Counted from the first letter of the stretch, positions 1 to 8,065 are shown. The stretch is 17,679 nucleotides of DNA from Fusobacteriota bacterium (GCA_023389595.1 JAEWEF010000078.1:1-17679), one strand, 5' to 3'. Notes: a model not told the origin generated them from the sequence alone. A program made the numbers and translations.

Positions 1-17
1 GTTAAATAAGTTTTCAA
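1..17 (-). CDS. Start of a gene running off the window, probably glmL/mutL
   Basis: Only the first codons are present. On the minus strand a strong ribosome site (AGGGGG, 25-30) lies 7 bases before a TTG codon at 17-15, followed by codons for Lys-Thr-Tyr-Leu, and the frame is open to the window edge. It lies 20 bases after the glmS stop, so it is in the same operon. In glutamate-fermenting anaerobes the gene after glmS (mutS) is usually glmL (mutL), an ATPase-fold protein thought to reactivate or maintain glutamate mutase, followed by glmE. That identity is inferred from position only, because five residues cannot establish a family. The start site itself is well supported. Confidence 0.5.
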
Positions 18-37
18 AATAATTCCCCCTGACAAGA

Positions 38-457
38 TTAAATTAATTTTAAATCTTCTTTTAAATCTTTTAGCGTAACTTCAAAAGGAGTACCCGGTTT
101 ATAAACTCTATTAAAGCCCATTTTTTCAAATCGAATTTTTGTTTCGTCCCACTCTTCTATTTTGGACGTCAAATTCCCGCCGGCGTAGAGTAAAATATTT
201 TTCATTCCGTATTGATCGCATTTTTCTCTCGTACCAATGTAATCAATCTCCGCTTTTCCATGTATGGAAGAAATTATTATTGCGTCGGCGTCACTCTCAA
301 GTGCAGCGTGAACAAAATCTATTTGTGGTGTTAAAACACCAAGATTAATAACCGTAAAATTTCCTTTTTTTAGCATCGATTCTATTAATTTATTTCCTTC
401 AGCGTGGCAATCAGTTCCTATCACGCCTATTACTATTTTTTTTGATTTTTCTTTCAA
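38..457 (-). CDS. glmS: Glutamate (methylaspartate) mutase sigma subunit, B12-binding
   Basis: Small subunit of adenosylcobalamin-dependent glutamate mutase. With the epsilon subunit it converts L-glutamate to threo-3-methylaspartate, the first step of the methylaspartate route of glutamate fermentation in the cytoplasm. The protein of about 139 residues has the cobalamin-binding signature Asp-x-His-x-x-Gly (D16, H18, G21), in which the histidine replaces the lower ligand of B12, followed by the Rossmann-like fold typical of the family. The frame is open back to a GTG at 466, but that codon overlaps the ribosome site AGAGGTG. The TTG at 457 sits 6 bases after the site and gives the usual family N-terminus, so I use it. 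A weak promoter (TAGAAA, 17 bases, TATTAT at 488-493) may serve it. The preceding ispA operon ends in a terminator, so glmS is probably transcribed separately. Confidence 0.93.
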   Translation of the reverse strand: MKEKSKKIVIGVIGTDCHAEGNKLIESMLKKGNFTVINLGVLTPQIDFVHAALESDADAIIISSIHGKAEIDYIGTREKCDQYGMKNILLYAGGNLTSKIEEWDETKIRFEKMGFNRVYKPGTPFEVTLKDLKEDLKLI

Positions 458-528
458 AAGAAACACCTCTTTTTATTTTATAAATAAATAATACAATAAA
501 AAAAATATTTTTTCTATAAATAAATAAA

Positions 529-551
529 AAATGGAGAAGATTTCTCCATTT
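529..551 (-). terminator. Rho-independent terminator of the prfA-ispA operon
   Basis: A 10-bp perfect hairpin (529-538 pairs with 542-551, 3-base loop) has a core of GGAGAA against TTCTCC. On the minus strand it is followed by a T-rich run. The stem overlaps the ispA stop codon (552-550), which suits a tightly trimmed operon end. A T run also flanks it on the plus strand, but no plus-strand gene leads into it. Confidence 0.75.
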
Positions 552-1437
552 ATTTTTTTCTGTCAACTATGTATAGAGCTAATTCCTTTAGAATTCTCGT
601 ATCAAAATTTTTCAATTCATTTTCAAGTATATTTATCGCATTTTGTACGCTTTCCTTTAAAATCTCTTTGCTTTTTTCTACTCCAAATTTACTGACATAT
701 GTAGACTTATTTTCAGATATATCTTTTCCAACAGTTTTTCCCAGTTCTTCAAAACTACTTTCTACATCCAAGATATCATCCTTTATTTGAAATGCAAGCC
801 CTATTAAGTTTGCATATTCCAGAAAATGTTGTTCAGTTTTTCTGTCAATTTCGGCTATTATGCAAGCTATTTTAACGGGTAAATTTATGAGTTTTCCCGT
901 TTTGTTTTTATGAATATATTCAAGTGTTGCCACATCTATTTCCACATTTTCGCTTTCTATGTCTATCATCTGTCCGCTTACCATTCCGTTAACTCCAGAA
1001 TTAAAAGCCACTTCCGATACGATGTCGACTATCTGTCTATCTTTTAAGATTTTTTTATTTTTTTCTGATAGAATGTAAAAAGCGTGAGTAAGTAGAGCGT
1101 CACCTATAAGTATGGCCTCCGCCTCTCCAAATTTTTTGTGTGTAGTTAATTTTCCGCGTCTGTATGTATCGTTATCAAGTGCAGGTAAATCATCGTGAAC
1201 AAGTGAATAAGAATGGATAAGTTCTATTGCGATTGCAGATTTTATCCCAAGCTCAAAATTTATTCCCATAGCTTCCAAACTTGCAAGCAAAAGTATGGGT
1301 CTCAATCTTTTGCCACCGTTCAAAACGGAATATGCCATCCCCTCTGAAATAGTTTTTGGAAATTTTATCAGGTTCAATTCTTTTTTTATTTCTTCATCTA
1401 CATATCTTACTTTTTTTTCGAGGTATTCTTTTAACAA
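550..1437 (-). CDS. ispA: Polyprenyl (farnesyl-type) diphosphate synthase
   Basis: Condenses isopentenyl diphosphate with dimethylallyl and geranyl diphosphate to give farnesyl (or geranylgeranyl) diphosphate, the precursor of undecaprenyl carrier lipid and quinones. The cytoplasmic protein of 295 residues matches the usual IspA length. It has the substrate-binding GGKRLRP at 41-47, the first Asp-rich motif DDLPALD at 82-88 (the four-residue spacing of bacterial farnesyl synthases) and the second DDILD at 220-224. Chain length cannot be fixed by eye. The start is a TTG at 1437 preceded by GGAGG inside the last xseB codons, with only one base between the xseB stop and this start, so the two are translationally coupled. 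The pairing of xseB with ispA is common in bacteria and supports both calls. Confidence 0.95.
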   Translation of the reverse strand: MLKEYLEKKVRYVDEEIKKELNLIKFPKTISEGMAYSVLNGGKRLRPILLLASLEAMGINFELGIKSAIAIELIHSYSLVHDDLPALDNDTYRRGKLTTHKKFGEAEAILIGDALLTHAFYILSEKNKKILKDRQIVDIVSEVAFNSGVNGMVSGQMIDIESENVEIDVATLEYIHKNKTGKLINLPVKIACIIAEIDRKTEQHFLEYANLIGLAFQIKDDILDVESSFEELGKTVGKDISENKSTYVSKFGVEKSKEILKESVQNAINILENELKNFDTRILKELALYIVDRKK

Positions 1438-1438
1438 A

Positions 1439-1648
1439 TTAGTCCTCCAATGTTTCTATTTTTATTTTTCCATTTTTTTCTGTAACTCTTTTTATTTTCC
1501 CTTCCGCTTCGTTTAACACTTCTGAAGCCTTAGCTATAAGAGACAACGCCTCCTTATATTTTTCTATAGAATCATCTAGGCTCACATCTCCGCTTTCAAG
1601 CTCCTCTATAATGTGTTCCAGTTTTTGTATATAATCTTCAAACTTCAT
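1439..1648 (-). CDS. xseB: Exodeoxyribonuclease VII small subunit
   Basis: Small subunit of exonuclease VII, which degrades single-stranded DNA to short oligonucleotides in repair and recombination. The 69-residue helical protein starts Met-Lys-Phe-Glu-Asp and carries the family pattern LEHIIEELESGDVSLDDSI (residues 10-28) followed by a charged second helix. The frame is open to an ATG at 1660 that overlaps the rsmD stop, but that codon has no ribosome site. The ATG at 1648 has GGAGGG four bases upstream and gives the normal length, so I use it. The large subunit gene xseA is not in the window. Confidence 0.92.
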   Translation of the reverse strand: MKFEDYIQKLEHIIEELESGDVSLDDSIEKYKEALSLIAKASEVLNEAEGKIKRVTEKNGKIKIETLED

Positions 1649-1659
1649 TTTTCCCTCCA

Positions 1660-2214
1660 TTAAATTTCTACGACATAAAAAGTCAGAACTTTTTTTCTGT
1701 ACTCTCTTTCGTCAACTTTTTTGAATCCGTGTATACTTTCAGGCATTTTTTCAGCAAAATAATGTTCACAAATTACTAGTCCGCCATCGTTTAAAATTTT
1801 ATTTTTGCCTATTTCTTTTAGAACTTTTACACAGGTATTGTCTTTGTAAGGTGGATCCATAAATATTATATCAAATTTTTCATTTTTTCTGCCAAGTATT
1901 TCTATCGCTCGAATCACATCATTTTTATATGCTCTGGATCTTTCTGCATAACCAAGATTATTAATATTTTCTATGATGTATCTTAATGCTTCTGTATCTT
2001 TTTCTATCATAACGGCTCTTTTAGCTCCTCTGCTTAGTGCCTCAAGTGCTATATTACCGCTACCACTAAAAAGATCTAAAAAAACACTATCTTCTATGTA
2101 GGGCATAATAATTGAAAAAAGTGCTTCCTTAACATTTTCTAATGTAGGTCTTGTGTCAAGTCCCTTTCTCGTTTTAATAATTCTGTTTTTAGATTCTCCC
2201 GCTATTATTCTCAT
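1660..2214 (-). CDS. rsmD: 16S rRNA (guanine966-N2)-methyltransferase
   Basis: Methylates N2 of G966 in 16S rRNA near the ribosomal P site, using S-adenosylmethionine. The 184-residue protein has the family N-terminus with the TRPT...EALF region at 21-33, the SAM-binding motif DLFSGSGN at 47-54 and the N2-methyltransferase catalytic motif DPPY at 120-123. The start ATG at 2214 has AGGTG five bases upstream. It lies 13 bases after queA and 11 bases before xseB within the operon. In many bacteria rsmD is followed by coaD, but not here. Confidence 0.95.
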   Translation of the reverse strand: MRIIAGESKNRIIKTRKGLDTRPTLENVKEALFSIIMPYIEDSVFLDLFSGSGNIALEALSRGAKRAVMIEKDTEALRYIIENINNLGYAERSRAYKNDVIRAIEILGRKNEKFDIIFMDPPYKDNTCVKVLKEIGKNKILNDGGLVICEHYFAEKMPESIHGFKKVDEREYRKKVLTFYVVEI

Positions 2215-2227
2215 ATTAACACCTATT

Positions 2228-3259
2228 TTATTTTATAAACATTGCATCTCCGAAACTGAAAAAATGATATTCCATTTTTACTGCTTCTTCATATATTTCT
2301 AACATTTTTTCTCTGTTATAAAAAGCTGAAACTAACATCAGCAAAGTTGATTTTGGTAAGTGAAAATTAGTTATTAATGAATCCACAACTTTAAATTTAT
2401 AGCCTGGATAGATAAAAATATTAGTAGATTTTGTTTGAGCTATGACTTCTCCTTTTTCATCGACGGAAGATTCTAAGGCTCTTGTTGTTGTCGTACCAAC
2501 AGAAATTATTTTTCTTTTTTCTCTAATCGCCCTATTTATTTTTTCTGCACTCTCTTTTGGAATTTCAAAAACTTCTTCGTGCATATTATGTTCTAAAACA
2601 TTTTCCGTCTGTACGGGTCTAAAAGTTCCAAGACCAACTTCCAAAAAAATGTCTACTATTTCTATCCCCTTATCTTCTATTTTTTTTAATAATTCATTAG
2701 TGAAATGTAGTCCCGCTGTTGGTGCGGCAACTGATTCGCCTCTAATAGCATAAACTGTTTGATATCTATTTTTATCTTTTAATTTTTCTACTATGTAAGG
2801 AGGCAGCGGCATATTTCCTAATTTATCTAAATTTTCTTCAAAACTTCCAGAATAGTAAAATTTTAAAATTCTATTTCCGTCTTCTTTTACTTCTATTAAT
2901 TCTGCAACAAGTTCGTTTGAATCTCCTATAAAAATTTTTTGCCCCAATTTTAGTTTTTTAGCAGGTTTCAGAAGACATTCCCACTTATCTATTTCAAGTC
3001 TTTTAATAAGTAATACCTCTAAAATTCCGCCCGTATCTTTTTTCCCGAAAAGTCTTGCCGGAATTACTTTAGTTGAATTTCTGACAAGAACATCGCCAGC
3101 GTTTAAATATTCTATAATATCATAGAAATGTTTGTGTTCTACGGTATTCATTTCCCTATCAACTATTAATAGTTTTGAACTATCTCTAGGATTTCTTGGT
3201 TGTTGTCCTATCAGTTCGCTAGGTAAAAAATAATCATAATCACTCAAATGAGTCGACAT
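2228..3259 (-). CDS. queA: S-adenosylmethionine:tRNA ribosyltransferase-isomerase (queuosine synthesis)
   Basis: Transfers and rearranges the ribosyl group of SAM onto 7-aminomethyl-7-deazaguanine in tRNA to give epoxyqueuosine, the penultimate step of queuosine formation at anticodon position 34. The 343-residue protein has the family landmarks: the YDYFLPSELIGQ start region (8-19), GNMPLPPYI (148-156), AAPTAGLHFT (178-187) and a C-terminal ITNFHLPKSTLLMLVSAF segment. The ATG at 3259 is preceded by GGGAG at good spacing, so the gene begins inside the last 20 bases of prmC. Such overlap suggests coupled translation. The queuosine partners tgt and queG/queH are not in the window. Confidence 0.96.
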   Translation of the reverse strand: MSTHLSDYDYFLPSELIGQQPRNPRDSSKLLIVDREMNTVEHKHFYDIIEYLNAGDVLVRNSTKVIPARLFGKKDTGGILEVLLIKRLEIDKWECLLKPAKKLKLGQKIFIGDSNELVAELIEVKEDGNRILKFYYSGSFEENLDKLGNMPLPPYIVEKLKDKNRYQTVYAIRGESVAAPTAGLHFTNELLKKIEDKGIEIVDIFLEVGLGTFRPVQTENVLEHNMHEEVFEIPKESAEKINRAIREKRKIISVGTTTTRALESSVDEKGEVIAQTKSTNIFIYPGYKFKVVDSLITNFHLPKSTLLMLVSAFYNREKMLEIYEEAVKMEYHFFSFGDAMFIK

Positions 3260-4370
3260 CTTTTTCTCCCTTTCTTGCTATTACAACTCTATCGTTTCCA
3301 GAATAATCTTTTAACACCAAAACAATTTCATAATTTTCTTTTTCTAAAATTGAAGTAACTGACGCTCTTTGATTGTATCCTATTTCGTAAGCAATGTATC
3401 CGTTATCCTTTAAATATTTTTTAGCATTTTTAGAAATGCTTCTGTAAAATTCAAGGCCGTCTCCATCGTCTGTTAAAGCATTTTTCGGTTCATATTTAAT
3501 TACTTCCGGCATCAAATTTTCATATTCGTTTTTAGAAATGTAAGGCGGATTAGAAACTATTAAATCAAATTTACCAACATCTTTATCTGCTTTTTCAAAA
3601 ACATCAAAAAGATTGCTCTTTACAAGTTTTAAATTATCTACCTCATTAATTTTTTTATTTTCTTCTGCAAGTTTAAGTGCATCGCCACTTATATCCACAC
3701 CAATCACTTCAGAATTTTTAATTTTTTTTGCAAGTGATATGGCTATTGCTCCGCTACCAACTCCCACATCAAGTATTCGAGGTTTTTCAAAACTTTCCAA
3801 CAAATTTATACAAGCCTCAACTAAAATTTCGGTATCCTGTCTAGGAATTAGGGCTCTTTCGTCCGTGATGAATTCATAACCAAAAAATTCCCATTTTTTC
3901 AAAATGTACTGTAACGGTTTTCTAAACTTTGCCCTTTCGACTATCATATTTTTAATTTTTGCTTTCTCTTCTTCAGAAATTTTTCTGCAAAAATTAAATT
4001 TGAGCATACTTCTCTTGCAATTAAGTACATCTGAAAATATATATTCTGCATCAGTTTCTGAGTTAGGAACTTGATATTTTTCTAAAAATAGAATTGATTT
4101 TTTTAAAAGATCCAAATTCTCTTCATTAAAATTTTTATTTTCCATATTTAATTCGTCAAAAGTTTTATGTTCAGTCGACATAATTTTTAAATATTTTTTT
4201 ACGTCGTTTTTTTCTTCTTCAGTCAACTCCCTATCATGATATATATAGAGATTTATCCTGTCTACATTCATAACTCCAGCTATCAACTTTTCTGCTTCCA
4301 AACGGGGTTTTGAAAAAGAGTATTTTTTTAAATACTCCTCCGTAAACTTTACTATTTCTATGATATTCAT
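3240..4370 (-). CDS. prmC: Release-factor glutamine N5-methyltransferase with duplicated N-terminal domain
   Basis: Methylates the glutamine of the GGQ motif in RF1 and RF2, which speeds peptide release. The C-terminal part is ordinary PrmC: LIPRQDTE region (174-181), SAM motif DVGVGSGAIA (201-210) and the catalytic NPPY (274-277). At 376 residues it is about 95 longer than the usual 275-290. The extra length is a second copy of the helical N-terminal domain: residues 1-65 and about 83-152 share the same layout (a helix ending in an LEKY/LKKY-like segment, an acidic ExDAEYI / RLEAEKLI helix, a short loop, then EEEK). The second copy joins the catalytic domain in the usual way (KPLQYI, 151-156). 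The start ATG overlaps the prfA stop by one base, so the enzyme is made next to its substrate RF1. Confidence 0.94.
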   Translation of the reverse strand: MNIIEIVKFTEEYLKKYSFSKPRLEAEKLIAGVMNVDRINLYIYHDRELTEEEKNDVKKYLKIMSTEHKTFDELNMENKNFNEENLDLLKKSILFLEKYQVPNSETDAEYIFSDVLNCKRSMLKFNFCRKISEEEKAKIKNMIVERAKFRKPLQYILKKWEFFGYEFITDERALIPRQDTEILVEACINLLESFEKPRILDVGVGSGAIAISLAKKIKNSEVIGVDISGDALKLAEENKKINEVDNLKLVKSNLFDVFEKADKDVGKFDLIVSNPPYISKNEYENLMPEVIKYEPKNALTDDGDGLEFYRSISKNAKKYLKDNGYIAYEIGYNQRASVTSILEKENYEIVLVLKDYSGNDRVVIARKGEKDVDSFE

Positions 4371-5446
4371 TATTTTTCTGACGAAGATAAAAGCTCTGCT
4401 TGATGAAAGGTTATAAGTGCATCTATCATTTCGTCAATATCCCCGTCTAAAAACGATTCCAATTGATGCACGGTTAATTTTATTCTGTGGTCTGTAATTC
4501 TTCCCTGAGGAAAATTATACGTTCTTATTTTTTCTGATCTGTCTCCAGTACCAACTTGTAATCTTCTTTCACTTTCGACTTCACTTCTTTGTTTTTCACA
4601 TTCCATTTCAAAAAGTTTAGATGCTAAATGTTTCATTGCTTTTTCTCTATTTTTAAGCTGAGATCTTTCATCTTGACATTGCACTATAACTCCCGTAGGA
4701 ATGTGAGTTATTCTTACTGCCGAATCCGTCATGTTAACGTGTTGCCCTCCAGCTCCACCAGATCTATATGTATCTATTTTAATATCTTTTGGATCTATTT
4801 GTACTTCTTGAACGTCTTCTATTTCAGGCAAAACTGCAACAGTTGCTGTGGATGTATGTATTCTTCCAGAGGCTTCCGTTTCTGGAACTCTTTGCACCCT
4901 GTGAACACCTGATTCAAATTTCAATCTTGAATATGCTCCAAATCCTGCAACTATAAAGGCAACTTCCTTGATACCACCAAGTCCACCACTTTCTTGCTTT
5001 TCTATAACTTCTACCTTCCATTTTCTTCTTTCTGCATATCTGGTATACATTCTGAATAAATCGGCAGCAAAAAGGTTTGCCTCATCTCCTCCAGCTCCAC
5101 CTCTTATTTCTATGATAACGTTTTTGTCATCGTTTTTATCTTTAGGTAGCAATAAAATTTTTAACTCCTTTTCAATTTCAGGAATTTTTTCTTCGGCCTC
5201 TTTCAGTTCCTCGTTAAGCATTTCTTTCATGTCTGCATCTTTTTCTACCTTAAAACTTTCCTTTATAAATTCAATGTCATCCTTATATTGTTTATATTCC
5301 TTGTATTTTTCTACTATGGGTAATATTTCGTTTATGGCCTTATTGCACTCTATCATTTTTTTAGAATCGGCTAATGTTTCTGGATTAACTAACATATCGT
5401 TAAGCTCGTTATATTTTTTTACAACTTCATCTAATTTATCAAACAT
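4370..5446 (-). CDS. prfA: Peptide chain release factor 1
   Basis: Class I release factor that reads UAA and UAG and triggers peptide hydrolysis on the ribosome. The 358-residue protein is standard length. The stop-codon recognition tripeptide Pro-Glu-Thr (188-190) is of the RF1 PxT type rather than the RF2 SPF type. The catalytic GGQ lies at 233-235 (context SGGAGGQHVN), and Gln235 would be the target of the neighbouring PrmC. The start ATG at 5446 follows AAGGAGAT at ideal spacing. It is the first gene of a six-gene operon behind an extended -10 promoter at 5480-5508. Confidence 0.98.
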   Translation of the reverse strand: MFDKLDEVVKKYNELNDMLVNPETLADSKKMIECNKAINEILPIVEKYKEYKQYKDDIEFIKESFKVEKDADMKEMLNEELKEAEEKIPEIEKELKILLLPKDKNDDKNVIIEIRGGAGGDEANLFAADLFRMYTRYAERRKWKVEVIEKQESGGLGGIKEVAFIVAGFGAYSRLKFESGVHRVQRVPETEASGRIHTSTATVAVLPEIEDVQEVQIDPKDIKIDTYRSGGAGGQHVNMTDSAVRITHIPTGVIVQCQDERSQLKNREKAMKHLASKLFEMECEKQRSEVESERRLQVGTGDRSEKIRTYNFPQGRITDHRIKLTVHQLESFLDGDIDEMIDALITFHQAELLSSSEK

Positions 5447-5479
5447 AATTATCTCCTTAATGTAAATTTATCAAATAAA

Positions 5480-5508
5480 ATTATAACATATATTTATTTT
5501 TTTTTAAA
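5480..5508 (-). promoter_or_regulatory. Promoter of the prfA operon
   Basis: On the minus strand a perfect TATAAT (5485-5480) with an upstream TG (5488-5487) makes an extended -10 element. TTTAAA at 5508-5503, 17 bases upstream, is a fair -35. Transcription would start near 5473, leaving a short leader of about 27 bases that is mostly ribosome site. Confidence 0.65.
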
Positions 5509-5534
5509 TTATTATATCTAATAATAAAATAATA

Positions 5535-5543
5535 TGATAAAAT
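5535..5543 (+). promoter_or_regulatory. Possible extended -10 promoter of the plus-strand operon
   Basis: TGATAAAAT is an extended -10 (TG, one base, TAAAAT), placed so that transcription would start near 5550, some 22 bases before the first gene. There is no good -35 at 17 bases (TATCTA). The whole 125-base divergent spacer is AT-rich, so chance matches are easy. Confidence 0.4.
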
Positions 5544-5571
5544 TTTATATATTATATTCTAGGGGATTTTT

Positions 5572-6369
5572 ATGCTTTATCTAGTTACTTCATCTTATAA
5601 TTTTGTAAGAGAGTTAATAAACGAATTAAATTTGAAAAGAGATAACGAAATTAAAAATTTTGAAATTTTCAAAAAAGATGACATAGTATTGATTATAACT
5701 GAACAAAACGATATCTACCAAGCTATGGCTACAACCTATATCATAGAAAGATTTCATTTAAATGACGACGATATTGTTGTTAATGTAGGTATGTGCTACT
5801 CAGAGAAAAACGACAAAAAAATTTTTATTGCAAACTCTGTATTCGATGTAACTTTTAACAGGAGTTACTACACCGATATGCTATTTAATTTGAAAATAGA
5901 CGACTGCAATTTAAATTTCGAAAGAAATATAAAAAACTTTAAGAATAATTTTGATTTTTTTGACAATTACTCATTGGGATTTTACTGTTCAGCAAATAAC
6001 TTTTTAAAAAGAGATAGGATATTCATAATAAGAATTTCAACAAACGATATTAATGCCTATATAAATAAGAAGATTAACTTTGAAAATTTATCGAATATAA
6101 TAGATGATTTTATAAACTTATCAAAAAAAATCAATAAACAAAATGTATTTAATGAAGACGAAAATCTTTTTCTACAAAAAGTTTGTGATAATTTGAAATT
6201 TACTAAAACTATGCGTATAAATTTTTTACAACTAATGGAATATGTAAAATTAAATAAAAAATACGATATTAAAAACATTTTAGAAAAATATTTATATATG
6301 GAAATTAATAATAAGAGAGAGGTTAAAAAATATTTTGATGAAATCAGAGAAAAGTTTATGGCAGAATAA
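5572..6369 (+). CDS. Degenerate nucleoside phosphorylase/nucleosidase-like protein paired with the lyase-like gene
   Basis: A 265-residue soluble protein with no confident function. The first 160 residues look like a diverged nucleoside phosphorylase (MTA/SAH nucleosidase-type) fold: an N-terminal strand, a helix at about residues 48-62 where the family has its AA..T segment, DIVVNVGMC (67-75) where the family has an INxGxxG strand, and FYCSANNFLKRDRIFIIRIST (137-157) where relatives have GFF..A......KIVSDN. The Met-Glu that binds the ribose in active enzymes appears to be replaced by Asn-Tyr near 132-133, so activity is doubtful. Residues 165-265 form a basic helical tail. The start has AGGGG 6 bases upstream. 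The next gene overlaps its last 32 bases. From memory, nucleosidase-like genes also sit beside spore-lyase-like genes in other non-sporulating bacteria, which supports a functional pair. Confidence 0.75.
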   Translation: MLYLVTSSYNFVRELINELNLKRDNEIKNFEIFKKDDIVLIITEQNDIYQAMATTYIIERFHLNDDDIVVNVGMCYSEKNDKKIFIANSVFDVTFNRSYYTDMLFNLKIDDCNLNFERNIKNFKNNFDFFDNYSLGFYCSANNFLKRDRIFIIRISTNDINAYINKKINFENLSNIIDDFINLSKKINKQNVFNEDENLFLQKVCDNLKFTKTMRINFLQLMEYVKLNKKYDIKNILEKYLYMEINNKREVKKYFDEIREKFMAE

Positions 6370-7348
6370 TTTTTCGCACATATACATAGAAAAAAATGCA
6401 CTTAATTTCAAATATACTCATGAAATATTATCAAAATTAAAAAATAGTAACACCATAATTATAGATGACTATATGGACTTTTTTTCTTCTAGCAATCAAA
6501 GTTTTGCAGCACAAAAAAATAGTAGAAAACTTATATTGGCAGTTAAAAAAGATAATTTTTTATATGCCGGTGCTGACGTTTGTGAAAATTTTGGTTACGA
6601 TAATTTTTATTACACTACCAATGTTATAAACTGCATTTTTGACTGTGAATACTGTTTTTTACAAGGAGTTTACAATTCTGCAAATATAGTTGTTTTTGTA
6701 AATGTAGAAAATCTTTTTCATGAAGTTAAAAAAATGTCTTCTAAAGAAAAAATTTATATTTGCATATCTTATAATACCGATTTACTAGCATTGGATAATT
6801 TGTTAAACTTAATTGAAAAATGGTACAATCTTGTTAAAGAAAACGAAAATTTAACTGTAGAATTACGAACAAAATCATCAAATTACAAAATTTTTAAAAA
6901 ATTTCAACCCGTAGACAGATTCATAATCGCCTATACAATCTCTCCACAGGAGATAATAGATTTATCTGAAAGGGGTACCGCTAATTTAAATTCCAGAATA
7001 AATTCTCTGGAAGAACTTTCAAACGTAGGTATGACGATTCGTATCTGTTTCGATCCTCTTATATACACAAAAAACTTTAAAAAAATATATGAAGCTCTAA
7101 TAGATAAAATTTTTACATCAAATATAAAAATAGAAAATATCAAAGATGTAAGTATAGGAGTTTTTCGTATTTCAAAAAGTTATATTAAAAGAATACGCGA
7201 ACAGAATAAAAACTCTCTCCTGCTTTCATATCCTTTCGTAAATGAAGACGGAGTTTACACCTACGACGAACTTTTAAGAAAAGAAATGATAGAAACTGTT
7301 AGACAAAAAGTTTTAAAATACTTGCCCCCTGAAAAAATTTTTATATAG
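6338..7348 (+). CDS. Spore photoproduct lyase-like radical SAM protein
   Basis: 336-residue radical SAM protein related to spore photoproduct lyase (SplB), which uses a 4Fe-4S cluster and SAM to reverse thymine dimers of the spore type. Visible features are the family N-terminus with YIEKNALNF (16-24), the cluster motif CIFDCEYCFLQ (99-109, Cys99, 103 and 106 in CX3CX2C spacing), another cysteine at 142 in the segment just before NTDLLALD, the GTANLNSRI region (about 213-221) and a C-terminal domain. SplB needs an extra cysteine (Cys141 in Bacillus) as hydrogen donor. Whether Cys142 here is equivalent needs an alignment. No sporulation gene is in the window, so the substrate may not be spore photoproduct. 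The start is ATG 6338 (TTG 6335 also possible). The best purine run (GAGAGAGG) is about 15 bases away, so translation may depend on the overlapping upstream gene. Confidence 0.85.
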   Translation: MKSEKSLWQNNFSHIYIEKNALNFKYTHEILSKLKNSNTIIIDDYMDFFSSSNQSFAAQKNSRKLILAVKKDNFLYAGADVCENFGYDNFYYTTNVINCIFDCEYCFLQGVYNSANIVVFVNVENLFHEVKKMSSKEKIYICISYNTDLLALDNLLNLIEKWYNLVKENENLTVELRTKSSNYKIFKKFQPVDRFIIAYTISPQEIIDLSERGTANLNSRINSLEELSNVGMTIRICFDPLIYTKNFKKIYEALIDKIFTSNIKIENIKDVSIGVFRISKSYIKRIREQNKNSLLLSYPFVNEDGVYTYDELLRKEMIETVRQKVLKYLPPEKIFI

Positions 7349-7356
7349 GAGTTAAT

Positions 7357-8061
7357 ATGAAAAACGTTCTTTTAACCGGATTTAGCTCTGGAATAGGATA
7401 TGGTATAGCAAAAACTTTACTAAAAAATGATTTTAAAGTTTATGGAATTTCAAGACGAGCAATAACTGTAGATATTCAACACGAAAATTTAATAAAAATA
7501 AACTGTGATTTATCCAACCTTTCATCTCTCGAAAAAACTTTACAAAGTTTAAAAAAAATAAATTTTGATGTTATAATAAATGTGGCCGGAGTTGGATACT
7601 TTGGCCCACACGAAGAAATAAACATTTCTAAAATCAAAAATATGATAGCCGTAAATCTACAAGCTCCGCTTATTATCTGTCAATATTTTTTAAGAAATAT
7701 GAAAAAAAGTGGTGGAAATATCATAAATATTTCTTCCATAACTTCAACGAAATCTAGTCCGTACGGTTTAGCCTATTCTGCTACAAAAGCCGGTCTAGCA
7801 CATTTTTCTGAAGGGCTTTTTGACGAAGTTAGAAAGTACGGCATAAAAGTTACAAATATTAATCCGGATATGACGGACACGAATTTTTACGAAAACTCAA
7901 ATTTTGAATGTGATAAAAATAACGAACTGAATTTTTTAAATGTTGATGATGTAGTTGAAGCTGTAATGTATGTTTTAAACGCAAAAAATAACAACGTTAT
8001 AACTACTATAAATTTAAAACCACAGTTTCACAGTATAAATAGAAAAAAGATTGGAAAGTGA
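7357..8061 (+). CDS. Short-chain dehydrogenase/reductase (SDR family)
   Basis: 234-residue classical SDR oxidoreductase, presumably NAD(P)(H)-dependent. It has the nucleotide-binding TGFSSGIG (7-14), the structural NVAG (75-78), Asn100, and the active-site Ser (126/127), Tyr140 and Lys144 in YSATK, followed by a NPDMTDT segment (about 168-174) that resembles the NPG region. Substrate cannot be told from sequence. The start has AGGAG six bases upstream. It begins 8 bases after the lyase-like gene and ends 4 bases before the next gene, so it is in the same transcript, although a link to that gene's chemistry is not evident. Confidence 0.92.
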   Translation: MKNVLLTGFSSGIGYGIAKTLLKNDFKVYGISRRAITVDIQHENLIKINCDLSNLSSLEKTLQSLKKINFDVIINVAGVGYFGPHEEINISKIKNMIAVNLQAPLIICQYFLRNMKKSGGNIINISSITSTKSSPYGLAYSATKAGLAHFSEGLFDEVRKYGIKVTNINPDMTDTNFYENSNFECDKNNELNFLNVDDVVEAVMYVLNAKNNNVITTINLKPQFHSINRKKIGK

Positions 8062-8065
8062 AAAA

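Noticed and set aside
467..528. Possible cobalamin riboswitch before glmS, a B12-dependent enzyme
   Set aside because: The leader is only about 60 bases of plain A/T sequence with no structured element. It is far too short for a B12 riboswitch.
4968..5465. 165-codon plus-strand open frame opposite prfA
   Set aside because: It lies entirely within the prfA antisense, is low-complexity Ser/Phe/Leu rich, and extends over the prfA ribosome site. There is no independent support.
5447..5571. Possible structured RNA or operator in the divergent spacer
   Set aside because: I see only AT-rich sequence with promoter-like elements. There is no stable hairpin and no clear inverted repeat beyond what such composition gives by chance.
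6338..7348. True sporulation-specific spore photoproduct lyase
   Set aside because: The family match is good, but there are no sporulation genes or sigma-G-like signals in the window and the partner gene is unlike that of Bacillus, so I call it only lyase-like.
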